Shown here piece by piece: positions 1-12,500 of a stretch of DNA of 64,000 bases; positions within the stretch are counted from its first letter, which is position 1, and every line of letters starts with the position of its first letter. The DNA comes from Pleodorina starrii (Eukaryota; Chlorophyta; Chlorophyceae; Chlamydomonadales; Volvocaceae), in assembly GCA_030267565.1 (NCBI GenBank), contig BRXU01000042.1, forward strand, positions 775,001 through 839,000, written 5' to 3'. A program made the position numbers and the translations under genes. The notes under the pieces were generated by a model. It saw only the letters and a list, made by a program, of their open reading frames with translations, searched no databases and was not told where the DNA came from.

Positions 1-309
1 GTAGGTCAGAAGCACGAAGCGCCTGGCGCTTCGCTCGTGGCTCCACCGTTCGGGCCAAGGGCCGCATGCGGCCGTGGGGCGGGGGAGGCAGGTGCGGGTG
101 CGGCGGCGGTGGCGGCTTGATGTCCCCCTTCCTCGCTCCCCGCGCATGGCCGCTGTGCTCGTTACCATAGTCCCTTTTTGATCGTGAAGTCCCCATCAAC
201 TCCCCACACGCCGCCTGCACCCTCTCCGCTCCCCCTCGCGTCCTTCCCCTTTCTCCTCCCCCCTCCCGCCTCCTTCCCTCTCCCCCCTCCCCCTCTTCCT
301 TACCCCCAG
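1..309. other. Non-coding left edge, probably an intron of the ATPase gene
   Basis: No exon is supported here. The stretch just before 310 is a long pyrimidine tract ending in CCCCCAG, a good splice acceptor, so the region reads as the intron upstream of the first visible ATPase exon. A short perfect inverted repeat (CGAAGCGCC, one base, GGCGCTTCG) lies at 15-33. The beginning of the gene lies outside the window. Confidence 0.5.
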
Positions 310-3300
310 CGAGGTGGACGTGCTCCGCGGCGGCGAGGTTGTCCGCCTCTCCTCCGCCTGCCTGGTCCCCGGGGAGTTGGTGGTGGTGGGCCCGGGCACC
401 CTGCCGTGCGACATGGTGCTGCTGAGGGGCGAGTGCATCGTGGACGAAAACATGCTCACGGGTGCGGGGGGGGGGGGGAGGACGGCGGGGCGCGGGATGG
501 GAAGGGGCGGGCGTTTGCGGCGTATATTGGGTACAGGTGGCAGCGCGGCGGGCGGGTCGATGGGCTTTTCATGCTGAAGGAAAGGTGTACTGCCCCGCAG
601 GGGGCTTGCGAGGCCGTTCAATGGTGCGGCGCCCGTAGTCCGGACCCAGCTTGATGTCTTTGACCCAGAACAGCCCCGGGCCTCAACGGGCTTCAACCCT
701 CGCCTCATCCGGTCCCACCCCGCTCCGTCCCTGGTATCCATCTGCACCCGCTCCTCCCACCCCACACATACACACACGCAGGCGAGTCCGTCCCCGTTCG
801 CAAGGTGTGCTACAACCCGGTTGCCGACGGTCTGTCGTACGAGCCGGAGAAGTGCCCCGCCTGCACGCTGTTTGGCGGCACGGTGGTGGCGCAGGCGAGG
901 GCGCCCCGGGGCCAGAAGGCGGTGGCCATGGTCTGCCGCACGCGGTTCTACTCGGCCAAGGGACAGCTGCTGCGGTGAGAGTAGTTACGGCAGCCCTGAA
1001 CGCGCGGGCGGTTGGGGTGTCGATGCCGCGTTGTGAGACGCTAACGCTGTCTGTTACACGCTCCATGACGCCCTGCGCTGTGCTTGTGCTGTCCCTTGCG
1101 TCAGCGCCTCTCCCGCGCCTCTCCCGCGCCTCTCCCGCGCCTCTCCCGCGCCTCTCCCGCGCCTCTCCAGCGCCTCTCCCGCGCCTCTCCAGCGCCTCTC
1201 CCGCGCCTCTCCAGCGCCTCTCCCGCGCCTCTCCAGCGCCTCTCCAGCGCCTCTCCCGCGCCTCTCCAGCGCCTCTCCAGCGCCTCTCCCGCCCTTTCCT
1301 GCTGTCCCCTTATACCCCGCCTGTCGCTTTACTCGTTGTTGGCCCCTTTCCCGCCACCGCCTCCCGCGCAGCTCCATCCTGTTCCCCCGCGAGCACGAGG
1401 AGTCCTTCATCTCCGACTCGCTCAAGTTCATCTTGGGCATGCTGGTCGCCTGCATGGCGTTGTTCGCGTGGGCGGCGGTGGTGATGGCGGGCGTCGGCGC
1501 GTCGGCGGAGAGCATTGTGGTGCGTGCGGTGCCGGCATCCCGAGCGCGTGGGGGCCTTGTTACGAACGATGCATCGCTTTTGGACAGGCAACGGCAACGG
1601 CAACGGCAGGGAGACGTGCGTCTGTGTGCGTGTTGGCGCGTGTCACCCCGCCTGTCACCCTGCTTGACCCCGCCGCCCCCTAGTCCTTCCTGGTCCCTTC
1701 CTGGGGACACGCTCACACCTCCCTTTCCGTACATGTGCTCTGACACGCACCCTGGCCAAACACGCGCGACCCTTCCGCCCAACCCCGCACACATGAGCCC
1801 AACACACCACGCGCCGTGACACCACCTGGCCCAGACCGCGGCCCCCTATGCCCCTAACCCTTACCTGCTTCCCCCCCGATCCCCCCGATCCCCCGTTCCC
1901 GCCTCCACCCATCGTAGGAGCGGTTTTTCGATATGATCACCATCGCGGTCCCGCCCGCGCTGCCCGCCTGCCTGACCGTCGCCACCGTCTGCTCCATCGG
2001 CCGGCTGCGGAAGAAGGGCATCTACGTCACCGGCCCCGACCGCATCACACTGGCGGGACAGCTGGACGTCATCTGCTTCGACAAGACGGGTGGGTGGCTG
2101 GGTCCTCGGGTAACCCCGGGCTGGCTCGGTTGGAGGCGGTGGCGGCTTATCCTGCTTCGCCCCTTTCCAGCCATCCCCTGACTACCGCCGCCCCCCGCCT
2201 TCTTTTGCCATCGTCCCGCTCTCCCCCCACTCCCCAGGCACCCTTACCGAGCAGGGCCTGGACCTTCAGGGCATCGTGCCGGTGGTGGGCGGCGCCTTCC
2301 ACGAGCTGGTGGCCTCCGTGTCGCTGCTGCCGGGCGGGCTCACGCAGCTGCTGGCCAGCTGCCACGGACTGGCGCGCATGGGGGAGGCGCTGGTGGGAGA
2401 CCCGCTGGACCAGGTGGGGGGGGGACAAGGGGGGGGTGGGAGGGACCGGGGGGTCGGGAGGAGGGCGGTCGAGGTTTGGAGAGACAGGGGTTGGGGGGGG
2501 TCGAGCCTTGCCTCAGGCTCTGCATTAAGAGAGCGCAACGCTTTCTACGGGCTTGGAAGGGGGCCGTGCGTGTGGGGGAGTATGCTCGGTCGGGTGGGGC
2601 GGGGCGGGGTGTGCAGCAGGTGGGCCTCAGGCGGGTGTGGGTTGCGTGCAGGGTCTTGCGCGTGCAGGGCTTTGCGGGAATGGGCGTCGGGAGCTCTTCG
2701 GGCTGACATTCTCGGCAGGGTCGATGCCGAAGCTACCCGTCAGGCGGTGGCATCTTCCCGCTGGGTTGGGGTTTCCGTCGTCCGGGCCCCGACCCACCGC
2801 CACCAACTGCCCGCTCTGCGCGCTCCCGTCCCGTGAGCCGTTGCGTCCTCCCTGGCTCCCCACAGAAGCTCTTCCTGGCGACGCAATGGGACCTGATTGA
2901 CGAGCAGCCCTCCAACTGCGACGGCGGCGGCGACAACAACCTCCCTGGCGACAAGCAGGACACCAGCAGCGGCAGCGGCAGCAGCAGTAGTGGAGACGGA
3001 GGAGGCGGCAGCGGCGGCGTCAGTAAGGGAGACGGAGCAGGTGGCACCAGCGGTGGTGGCGGCGGTGGGGCTGCTGCCCCGCAGGAGCTCGGCGGCGTCG
3101 ACGGCGCTGTGGGTCAGGGGCTCGACGGCGGCGCTGCGGCCACCGCTGCGGTGGAGGCGGCTGAGGCGACTGGCACTGCGGACGGGGTGCACACTTACGT
3201 GCGGCCGCCGGGAGCCGTGCACGTGAGCGGCGGGTTACCTTACCGGGGGCGGGGTGTGCTGGGTGGGAGGCGATTTTAAGGTCACATGTGTTTTGTGTCG

Positions 3301-6300
3301 CTGCACATTCCGTCCTGCCGGGGGCCCACCACCGCCTTGCCTGCCTGTCTGCCTGCCTCCCTCCCTTCTCCGCCCCACCTCTCCCTACCCACGCCTCCCC
3401 CTCCTGCCTCCCCTCCCGTCCCTTCCCTCCCTCCGCCACCCAGGCGTTTGCCGTCATCAAGCGCTTTGAGTTCTCCGCCGCCCTGCAGCGCAACCTGGTG
3501 GTGGTCCGCGCCCCCGACGCCTCCGTGGCCGTCTTCGCCAAGGGCTCCCCCGAGGCGCTGCGGACCCTGGTCGCGCCCGACTCGGTGCCGCCCGACTTTG
3601 ACACGCGGCTGGGCGAGCTGACGCGCGAGGGGCTGCGCGTGCTGGCGCTGGCGGCCGGCGAGGTGCCGAGCGGCGTGCCGGAGGCCACCCTGCTTGGCTG
3701 GACGCAGGGCCAGACGGAGGCGGCGGTGGGTCTGCAGCTGGTGGGGCTGGCGGTGATGGCCAACCCGCTGCGGCCCGACACCACCGACGTCATCGGGCGG
3801 CTGCAGCACGCGAGCATACGCACCGTCATGGTGACGGGCGACCACCTGCGCACCGCCATCTCGGTGGCCCACAAGTGCAACATACTGCCGACACACCGAC
3901 CCATACTGCTGGTAGACGCCGCGGACGCGCCGCCACAAGCGGCGGGGCTGCCAGCACCGCCTGCTGCGGCGGCCGCTGCCGATTGGGCGGCTGCCGCCGA
4001 TGGTGCGGCTGCCGCTGCTGCTGCCGCTCCTGGTGCGGTTGCCGCTGCCCCTAGCAGTGATGGTGCTGTTGCTGTGGTTGCGGCGCCAGCAGCAGCGGCG
4101 GCAGTGGCAGCGGCAGCGGGGTCCCTGCGTCTGAGCGTGCTGGACGCCGACGGCAACGTCACGGAGACGGCCTGCGCGAATGGCGGTGGTGGCGGAGCCG
4201 GGGCCGGGGCCGGGGCCGGTCCCACTGTTTCCGAGCTGCTGTCCCGGCTGCTAACGGGGGAGCTCGAATGCGCGGTGACGGGCAAGGGATTCAACTGCCT
4301 GCTCGCAGTGCCGCAGCTGGAGCCCCCGGCTGCTACTGGGACCAAGCAACACAGCGACTCCCCCGTCGCGGTTGCGGCGGCAGCACTACAGCAGAAGCAG
4401 CGGCAAGGCGCTGGCAGCAGCACCGGTGGAGGCATCCCGGTGCTGCTCGCGGTGCTGCAGCGCGCCGGCGTGTTTGCGCGCATGTCGCCCGACAACAAGC
4501 GGGACCTGATGATGCTGTTGGGCGGGGGCATTGACGCAGCGCCGCCGGGCTTTCCGCACTTGGGACTGCGGGCGGGCTTTTGTGGCGACGGCGCTAACGA
4601 CTGCGGTGCACTCAAGGCGGCGCACGTGGGCGTGTCGCTGTGTGAGGCGGAGGTGAGGGCGAATGGGGTGGGGCCCGGCTGGGGACAGGGGGCGCGGCGG
4701 AGGGTTTATGCCGGGCATGAGCATACCGGTATACACAGTTGTGTTCCCTCTCCCGCTATGAAAGCCCCCAGAGCCGAAACCCCAGAGCCGTACCCCGCTA
4801 TGGAAGCCCCAAACCTTGCCACTCTAACCCTCCGCCCCTTCCCTCCCCCCTTGTGGCCTCCAGGCCTCTGTCGCCGCGCCCATGACCAGCAAGGCCCAAT
4901 CCATTGGCGCCATGATCACGGTGGTGGCGGAGGGGCGCTGCACGCTGATGGCCACCTACCAGATCTTCCAGTTCATCATCGCGTACGCGCTGGTGCAGGT
5001 GTGCGGGGGGGGGGAGCGGATGGCGAGGTGGAGGAGCTGGGGGCTGGCGGGGGGGCTGGGGGTAGGGAGTGGGAGGTGGCGGAGAGCTGGATCGGATGTG
5101 GAGGGGCCCTAGACCGCGGGCTGGGCACTTGGGCACGTACTGGCGGGGCTTGCACATTCCCGGCTTCTGGACCCAGGCACAGCTTCAGGTCCAGGCAGAG
5201 TTTTCGGGTCCCGGGTCGGGCTTGCTGCCTAGCCTGCGTTTCTGACCGCTTAGCTGACTCTGGTGGGCCGCTGCGGCTACCCCCAACCCGCCAATGACCC
5301 TCCCTGGCATCATCGTACCCTTCCTTCTTTCCCCTCCCCACTCTTCCCTCAACACCTCCCCACCTACCCTGTCAGGCTTTTGAAGCGAACCTGATGTACA
5401 CGTTTGCGCTCAACCTGGGCAACTACCAGTACCTGATTCAGGACCTCTTCTTCACCACCGTTCTGGCGGCGCTGATGGGCGCCACGGAGCCGCGCAGCAA
5501 GCTGTCCCGCAGCCGCCCGCTGTCCCGCGTGCTGTCGGCGCCGCTGATGCTGAGCACGCTGGCGCAGTGCGGCGTGGTGGTGGTGTTCCAGCTGGCCAGC
5601 CTGTGGCTGCTGCAGGCGCAGCCGGGCTACGAGAAGACGATGGGCGGGGCGGAGCTGGAGGACGTCCAGGTGAGGGGGAAGGCGGGCGGGGGACTTCAGG
5701 AGGGGTACGGAAAGGGCGGATTGGCTGGAGGGTGTGGAGGTGGGTGTGTTGGCAGCTGGCCGGCTGGCATCCACCGCATTGCCGCATTGCGCCCCCACCG
5801 ACATCCCTCAATGTCACATTGCGCGGACGCTTGACCCTCATTCCCCCGAGCCACTCCTCGCTCATCCAGGTCCCTCCCTTTTCGCTTGTCCCTTCTGTTC
5901 ATGTCCCCCGCAGGCCCCCGAGAACACCGTGACCTACATCGTGGCCCTGGCGCAGTACGTCGTGCTGGCACTGGTGTTCAACAAGGGCAGGCCGCACCGC
6001 AGCTCCATCTGGACCAACTTGTGGCTGGTGGCGGCGCTGGTGGCGCAGGTGGGTTTGTGGGGCCGTGGAGGGCAAGGCGGTGGGGGCGCGAGCGGTCGAC
6101 CGAGGCCGAGGGTGAAAGCGGGCAGCCCACACTGCCGCAGGCCCTCAGACCTGCGGCGCTCCAGCCACGCTGCAGGCGCCTCTTATCCTGCGGGTTCGTC
6201 CACAGCCCCGTCCCTCCTGCCCGCCCGCCTGACTGAACCGTGTTCACAGTGGTCCTGCCCCGCGGTCCTGACCCTCGCCTCCCCGCCCTCACCCTGTCTG

Positions 6301-7543
6301 CCGCTGTCCTGTTCCCCTTGCCCTCCTCCCCCTCCTCCCCCTTCTCCTCCCCGCAGACCGCTTTTGTGTTGTACACGTTGTTCTCCGCCGACAAGTTTAC
6401 GACGGGGGTCCAGGAGTTGGTGGACATGAGCGGAGTGATGGACATGAAGTTCAGGTGTGGGGAGGGGAGGGGAGGGGAGGGGAGGGGAGGGGAGGGGAGG
6501 GGAGGGGAGGGGAGGGGAGGGGAGGGGAGGGGAGGGGAGGGGAGGGGAGGGGAGGGGAGGGGAGGGGAGGGGAGGGGAGGGGAGGGGAGGGGAGGGGAGG
6601 GGAGGGGAGGGGAGGGGAGGGGAGGGGAGGGGAGGGGAGGGGAGGGGAGGGGAGGGGAGGGGAGGGGAGGGGAGGGGAGGGGAGGGGAGGGGAGGGGAGG
6701 GGAGGGGAGGGGAGGGGAGGGGAGGGGAGGGGAGGGGAGGGGAGGGGAGGGGAGGGGAGGGGAGGGGAGGGGAGGGGAGGGAGGGCGGGTGGGGGAATAG
6801 AGGTAAGGAGAGGGTGGGCGGCTGGTGGGGCCGTGTACGGTACCCGTGGTGCCATCGAGCGTGCTGCCGGTGTCGTCGCGCAGTCCTGTAGGAAGCTGTC
6901 GCGGCAATCCTGGCAGGAATCTAGCTAGTAGGCAGTATGAGTCACTCACCTGCCGGAGGGGAGGGGAGGCGCACAACCGTGGGGTGGCAGCAGAGCGAGC
7001 GACACAGGAAGGGTGACCGGAAGCGGGCTGTCTTCTCTCGGTTGGCGCGAAATACAGAACGACGCTGAGGGTGAGATGGGGAGGCAGGCGGTCGGTCGAG
7101 CGGGAGGCTCAGCTGGACGTCTGGATCCTGGCTTACCGTAACTACGGGATATCGTCGCGGATACCCGGTACCTGATTATTTGCAACACCAAGCTAAGTAG
7201 CGCAAAGCAACACACAACTTGTCAGGCAGTATGCGAGGGTTTGGAAAACAAAAGTGCCCGCCTCCCCCCGCCTCCTTCCCCACCCCCATCTTTGGGGGAA
7301 AGACAGCCAACCCCGGCGGAGGCAGTCCCATGGCTGCAGCCGCAAGGAACCCCTCCTCCGGCTTCACGTTTTCCTACATGGTGCAGGACGCCCCTCTGCC
7401 AACCCCCTTCACGCCCACGTCTGCTGGTGGGGATGGGCGCGTGCGCCTTCGCAGTCGAGTACACCTGCGTCGGGCTGGTCAAGGGTGCAGGCTGGGCCAT
7501 GGAGCGGCGGCGGACAGCGAGGAAAGCCGCGCTGCCGCAATAG
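310..7543 (+). CDS. P5B-type (ATP13A-like) cation/polyamine transport ATPase, 3' part, 12 exons
   Basis: Exons: 310-461, 782-974, 1372-1519, 1918-2089, 2238-2413, 2866-3222, 3444-4652, 4864-4998, 5376-5669, 5914-6048, 6357-6454, 7387-7543; all phases agree and give 1074 residues plus TAG. In order they show the actuator-domain LTGES motif (split over exons 1 and 2), the membrane motif PPALP that marks P5B rather than P5A (PPELP) pumps, the phosphorylation motif DKTGTLTE (split over exons 4 and 5), GDPLD, the nucleotide-domain KGSPE, TGDH and GDGANDCGALKAA, then the C-terminal membrane helices. P5B pumps move polyamines or cations across endolysosomal or vacuolar membranes; the substrate here is inferred from family only. 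Exon 6 adds a Gly/Ser-rich insert and exon 7 an Ala-rich insert of about 60 residues. The last exon is the least certain: it was chosen because it keeps phase and encodes a hydrophobic stretch and basic tail. The N-terminus is missing. Confidence 0.9.
1103..1293 (+). repeat. 11-bp minisatellite in an ATPase intron
   Basis: About 17 head-to-tail copies of CGCCTCTCCCG, alternating with a CGCCTCTCCAG variant, fill most of the intron between exons 2 and 3. All frames stay open through it, which makes false ORFs on both strands. Confidence 0.9.
6459..6782 (+). repeat. (GGGGA)n pentanucleotide array, about 65 units
   Basis: A nearly perfect GGGGA array starts four bases after the 5' splice site that ends exon 11 of the ATPase gene. 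The sense strand is pure purine for about 320 nt. It lies in the last intron (6455-7386). Confidence 0.97.
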
Positions 7544-8105
7544 CAACACCGCAACGTATCAAAGGATTAGGCGGCGGGCGGCGTATCCTAACGATAGCGC
7601 AACATGGGGCGCCGGCCATGTCTGTCTGTCTGTCCGTCTGTCGGTCTGCCGAGCCGGGCCGCGCGAGGGCTGCCGCCCCTGCACACGCGTGGTAGTGTCG
7701 GTGGAGCAAGACAACCGCCCAGTCTAAACCAGTTCCGTCCCGAAAGAGAGAGGGAGAGACTGATTCGATTGCGGCATGCCAACTCGCCAGCCACTGCCGC
7801 CTCGTATGTACCGGTATCATTCGTTTATAGCTTAATTCTGCTCGTTTCTTCATTGCCTAGTGTTCGTCAATATTGTACGTGGTATACGGGAGCTGCGCGC
7901 TGTGCCTCGGCGTGGGCTGTCCTGGGCTGTTTACGGTTCAATACGGTTTTGCATTGGAGGAACGTGTTCCATACGGGAGAACGCTATTCGTGTACATCAG
8001 TATTTAACATGTATCCATGTTGTGTACGCATAAGCCCGAATGCATTTGGTGATCTCGCGATGAGTTCGCTAACACAGACATGTACTGCTTCATGTCCAAG
8101 TGTTC
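7544..8105. other. 3' flank of the ATPase gene
   Basis: No coding signal. No TGTAA poly(A) signal is seen between the ATPase stop codon and the retrotransposon insertion, so the native 3' end may have lain beyond the insertion point or may use another signal. Base composition falls toward AT from about 7750. Confidence 0.5.
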
Positions 8106-8121
8106 TCATCGCAAACGCGCA
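8106..8121 (+). repeat. Left target-site duplication of the L1 insertion
   Basis: The 16-mer TCATCGCAAACGCGCA occurs here and again at 13398-13413, exactly flanking the octamer array plus ORF1/ORF2 block. This is the expected product of target-primed reverse transcription. The first two or three bases could partly come from the ATC-rich tail. Confidence 0.9.
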
Positions 8122-8508
8122 GTTCCACAGTTCCACAGTTCCACAGTTCCACAGTTCCACAGTTCCACAGTTCCACAGTTCCACAGTTCCACAGTTCCAC
8201 AGTTCCACAGTTCCACAGTTCCACAGTTCCACAGTTCCACAGTTCCACAGTTCCACAGTTCCACAGTTCCACAGTTCCACAGTTCCACAGTTCCACAGTT
8301 CCACAGTTCCACAGTTCCACAGTTCCACAGTTCCACAGTTCCACAGTTCCACAGTTCCACAGTTCCACAGTTCCACAGTTCCACAGTTCCACAGTTCCAC
8401 AGTTCCACAGTTCCACAGTTCCACAGTTCCACAGTTCCACAGTTCCACAGTTCCACAGTTCCACAGTTCCACAGTTCCACAGTTCCACAGTTCCACAGTT
8501 CCACAGTT
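8122..8508 (+). repeat. Octamer array (GTTCCACA), about 48 copies, at the 5' end of the L1
   Basis: Essentially perfect tandem copies of GTTCCACA begin directly at the left target-site duplication and end about 20 nt before the ORF1 start codon. Because the duplication lies outside the array, the array belongs to the inserted DNA. It takes the place of a normal 5' UTR. Confidence 0.97.
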
Positions 8509-8528
8509 CGTAGTATGTTCAGTAGGGC

Positions 8529-9491
8529 ATGAGCAATAAGCGTAGCCCAGCTTCGCCGTATACCCCGCAAGCTATTGCACAGCGTGCTGCCAGAGATCTT
8601 CAAAGGGAGGAGTTGCGGCGTGAGGCCTCGCCGCCGCTAGCGGCAATGGCAGCCGAAGGGCAGCCAGCAGCGATTGCTGAACTCGCCAAGAACATTAATG
8701 CTCAGCTGGAGCAGATACGGGTCCAGACTACGAAGAGCTCGGAAGACACAAATGGGATACTGAAAAGCATTAACGACATTCTCGGTCGTCAAGAGCAGCG
8801 GTTCGACCAGTTCGCTGGGAGAGTGGAAGGGCTGGAGAACCAAGTGCAACAGCTTATGGCGGAGAAAGGGCGGCGGGAGCAGCGGGATAAAGAGCTGGAT
8901 GAGGCGCTCGCGAAGATACAGGTTCACCACGCTGTCAAGGAGCAGGCGCTACACGAGAATCGGCTACTCGCGCTGGTGCCAGAGGAGCACGTACCGGAGC
9001 TGCGCAGCATTATCACCAGCGTCGTGAAAGAGGAGCGCCCGGGAGCGGACTACTCGTTCAGCATATCGCCGCGCCAGCCGAAGCAGGAGGCGCGAGGCGC
9101 CGCGGCTCAGGCCGCGGCTGCCGGAGCCTCGGCGCAGGGCGCGCGGCGGGGCGACAGGCCTTTGCGCCGGCTGGTGGATATCCGGGTCCTGCCGGAGGAC
9201 CGCCGGGCACTGGCAACGCTGGGTGGTGTCCTAAACCGCAAGTACGGCATCGCGGTGATGGACGCACTCACGAGGCACGGGCGCGAGCTGAAGAACCAGC
9301 GCCTCGCCACCTACATCAAGCTGCGAGACGTGGACAAGCTCAACCCACGGTGGTCGCGGGGAGTCGACATTACGGTAGAGAGGAACGGACGACGTGTGCC
9401 CTTTGAGGGCCCGTGGATTCCGAGCGATCCTCGCGGGGCAGGCAGCGGTGACGGGGCAGCACGAGGGGGAAGCGACCATGACATGCGTTAG
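8529..9491 (+). CDS. L1 ORF1 protein (coiled-coil, nucleic-acid-binding type)
   Basis: 320 residues, intact. Residues of about 50-140 are rich in E, Q, K, L and R with heptad-like spacing (for example DQFAGRVEGLENQVQQLMAE), as expected for the trimerising coiled coil of L1-type ORF1 proteins. An Ala/Gln/Gly/Arg-rich stretch (about 185-210) follows, then a basic globular C-terminal part (about 213-300) starting near RPLRRLVDIRVLPEDRR. I see no CCHC zinc knuckle. Position just upstream of an endonuclease/reverse transcriptase ORF is the main support for its role in ribonucleoprotein formation; the fold of the C-terminal part is not identified. Confidence 0.85.
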   Translation: MSNKRSPASPYTPQAIAQRAARDLQREELRREASPPLAAMAAEGQPAAIAELAKNINAQLEQIRVQTTKSSEDTNGILKSINDILGRQEQRFDQFAGRVEGLENQVQQLMAEKGRREQRDKELDEALAKIQVHHAVKEQALHENRLLALVPEEHVPELRSIITSVVKEERPGADYSFSISPRQPKQEARGAAAQAAAAGASAQGARRGDRPLRRLVDIRVLPEDRRALATLGGVLNRKYGIAVMDALTRHGRELKNQRLATYIKLRDVDKLNPRWSRGVDITVERNGRRVPFEGPWIPSDPRGAGSGDGAARGGSDHDMR

Positions 9492-9527
9492 AGGGGTACG
9501 AGCCAGGAGGCTAGGGAACTTCGGTTG

Positions 9528-12500
9528 ATGCAATGGAACATCAGAGGTCTGAAGGAATGGAAATTGCAACAACACGAATTCATGGATATGGCGGTGAATT
9601 GTGACATCATGATCATTACGGAATCACACCTATGCGATTTGAGGGCAATCAAGGATGCAATGCCGCAGGGGTCGCGACTTTTTTGTGCTGAAGGAACCGC
9701 TATGAGGGGAGGGGTCTTAGTCTGGGTGCATCAGAGTATTGCGAGGTCTGTCGTCTTGTTAGGGGTATCTCGTGTGCCGAGGGGTATGGAGAGTGTTTGG
9801 ATCAGGGTTCAGTCTCATTCCTTGGCTATGAATGGGCGCAGCATGCTGGTTGGAGCTATCTATGCAGCACCGCAAGGCTCGCATATGTACGACACGCCTA
9901 GTGGCCGTACACGCACGGATGCTCGTGACCACGTTTTTAACAGGTTAAAAGCTCTCCTGCGGCGCTATCAACGGCCATCCGATGAGGTTATTATCGCAGG
10001 AGATCTTAATGCGAGAGTCTCGGACATACGCGAACTCCCTGATGTGATCGGCGAGACTGATCTGGAAGAACGTGCAGGAGTTCACGTGGGGGGCATTGAG
10101 GCGATGTACGGTATTCCGGACAGAGAGAGCAAGGACAGCAGCAGCAACAGGTTCGGAATGAAGCTGATTGACTTATGCAGGGATATGGGGCTGGTTATTC
10201 TGAACGGTCGCGTGGCAGGGGACCGAGAGGGAGAGATCACCTTCTGGAACAAAGGAGGTACGGGGGGCAGCGTTATAGATTTGTTTGTTGCGTCGCCATC
10301 CTTGTTTTGGAAAGCGACACATCTGGTCGTGCGTGATATCCCTGTAGCGATCGACGGCAGGAAAGTGGGCGAATTGCTAAGCGACCACTGCCCCGTCATG
10401 CTAAACCTGGCAGTAGCCTTGCGGGCGGCTCCCTCTGTTCGCGGGAAGCGCAGTGCTGTCTCTCGGCTTGATGCCCAGGGTTGGAAGCGATACAATAATC
10501 TTTTTAACGGGGACATTCTTCAGGGGGTGGAGCAGGTCATGTCTAAGCTTGGCGCTGGTGTTGATAGCACTCAAGCGGTTGGGGCGCTTACGTCATGTTT
10601 GATGAAAGCGATGGATCAGGCGCGAGGGAGAAGTAGGACTGTCGAAAGGGCTCCGAGGGTATCAGTTAGACGTGATGGTGACGCGCCATGGTGGTCTCAG
10701 GAGCTGACCGATGCCAGGTCGGCTATGCTGCAGCAGAAGGCCAACATGCGAGCTGAAGGTGCTTTAGATGACGCTGAGTCAAAGGCCGAGTTTAGTAGGC
10801 TCCGCACACGATATCAGCGGCTGCGGCGGGATGCGAAGGAGGCTTTCCGAGTGCAACACTTCGAATCTTTGGTGGATGAATGCAACAGCAACCCGAGGGC
10901 CCTGTGGTCACGGCTCGGCGACTCTGATGTTTCTGCTTGTCCGATAGAGGATATGGATGCGTGGCACACTCATTTTGATAACTTGTTTAATGGGGAGTCG
11001 AATGCGACTGATGTTGAAAGGGCAAAAGTTATGCTGTGCCAGCTTAACTATCAGGTTTTGCAGGATGGTAACGACTGGGTCAAGTCAGACAGTTTCAAGG
11101 CGCGCGCAGACTCTGCTGCGGGCATTTCTGCACCTTTTTCTTGTGAGGAGGTTTGTCAAGCTATCAAACGGTTGCGGAACAATAAATCTTGTGGCCCCGG
11201 CAAAATTCCAGCTGAGTGTCTTAAGCGTGCGACGCGCATGGTCGAGAGGAAGGAGGTTAATGTGACTGCGCCGCTTCTGCGGGTTCTTTTTGAGCACATT
11301 CGTTCCACAGGGGATTTCCCCAGTCAGTTCATTAGCTCTGTACTAACGCCTATCCATAAAAAGGGTGACGTTATGGACATGAGTAACTATCGAGGTCTTG
11401 CGGTGGGCGGAGTTTTGGCTAAGCTGTACGCGTTCTTGCTTGAGAACCGTCTTAACGGCTGGAGTGAGAATTGCGGCGCGCGTTCACCGTATCAGGGGGG
11501 GTTTCGTAGGAAGCGAGGCACGGTTCATAATATATTCGCGCTGCGACACCTATTAGATTCTCATCGGCGGGCAGGTGGGGCTATCAATCATCCACTCTTC
11601 GTTTGCCAGATCGATTTCGAAAAGGCTTTTGACAGGGTTCCCCGTGACTTGCTTTGGTTGCGATTGGAGGAGCGTGGGCTTAGCCCTGAAGCACTGAAAG
11701 CCATTAAAGCCTGCTACGATAAGGTCACCCTTAAGCTGCGCGTTAACGGCGCAACGGGTTGCCCCTTCGAGTCTTCCCAGGGAGTCAAGCAAGGGTGCCC
11801 GCTTAGCCCCACGTTGTATGGCATTTTTGGAGAGAGCTTTGCGGATTTTATCGACGTCTTGGACAGGGATCGCCCCTCGTTCATGTACGCGAACAAGTGT
11901 CCTTGTGCAGATGGTTTTAGGATTCCCTTACTGCTGTACGCAGATGATCTTAGTTTGTTTGCACGCTCAAGGGCGCGTCTGGAACGGTTGCTACAGATGC
12001 TTGGGTTATGGTGTGCGACCTTTGGTATGCGGGTGAATGTTAAGAAAACAGAAATTTTAGGCGTACACGCCAACCCGCGCATTCGAGAAGTGATGGGTTT
12101 AGGGCCTCCGTTCGTCATGTCTAGCTGGGAGAACGGTCAGTGGGCCTCTAAGCCTATCGATTGGGTGGGACGTGCACGGTATCTGGGGATCCACTACGGA
12201 CCAGATTTGCCTTTCGTGTCATGCACTGACGAGCTTTTTTCGGCAGGGCAACGTGCCATTTTCTCTTTAATAAATAAGCTGCGACGGCAGGGGCTTCTTC
12301 TTCCCGGGGTAGGGCTAAAATGCTTTAATGCACAGATCCGGCCAATCCTCTCTTACGGGGCTCAAGTTTGGGCTCCAGATCTTCTTGTTCAGATCCTGGA
12401 GGCAGACGAATCGCGGACTTGCCTGTTTGACAGGGCCGTTGCCGATCGGATGGTAGGGCTTCAGCTCTCGTATTTACGTGCCTTAGCGTGTGTTAAAACT

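Noticed and set aside
6451..6976. GGEGR and LPSPP repeat proteins
   Set aside because: Produced by the (GGGGA)n array in the last ATPase intron, with splice sites on both sides.
8122..8508. CRISPR array
   Set aside because: There are no unique spacers, the unit is 8 bp, and this is a eukaryotic nuclear genome; the other arrays are also plain satellites.
8106..8603. Long repeat-protein ORFs on both strands (STVPQFHS and ELWNCGTV repeats)
   Set aside because: They are frame shadows of the octamer array; a repeat of 8 bp is open in several frames when the unit has no stop. No coding bias.
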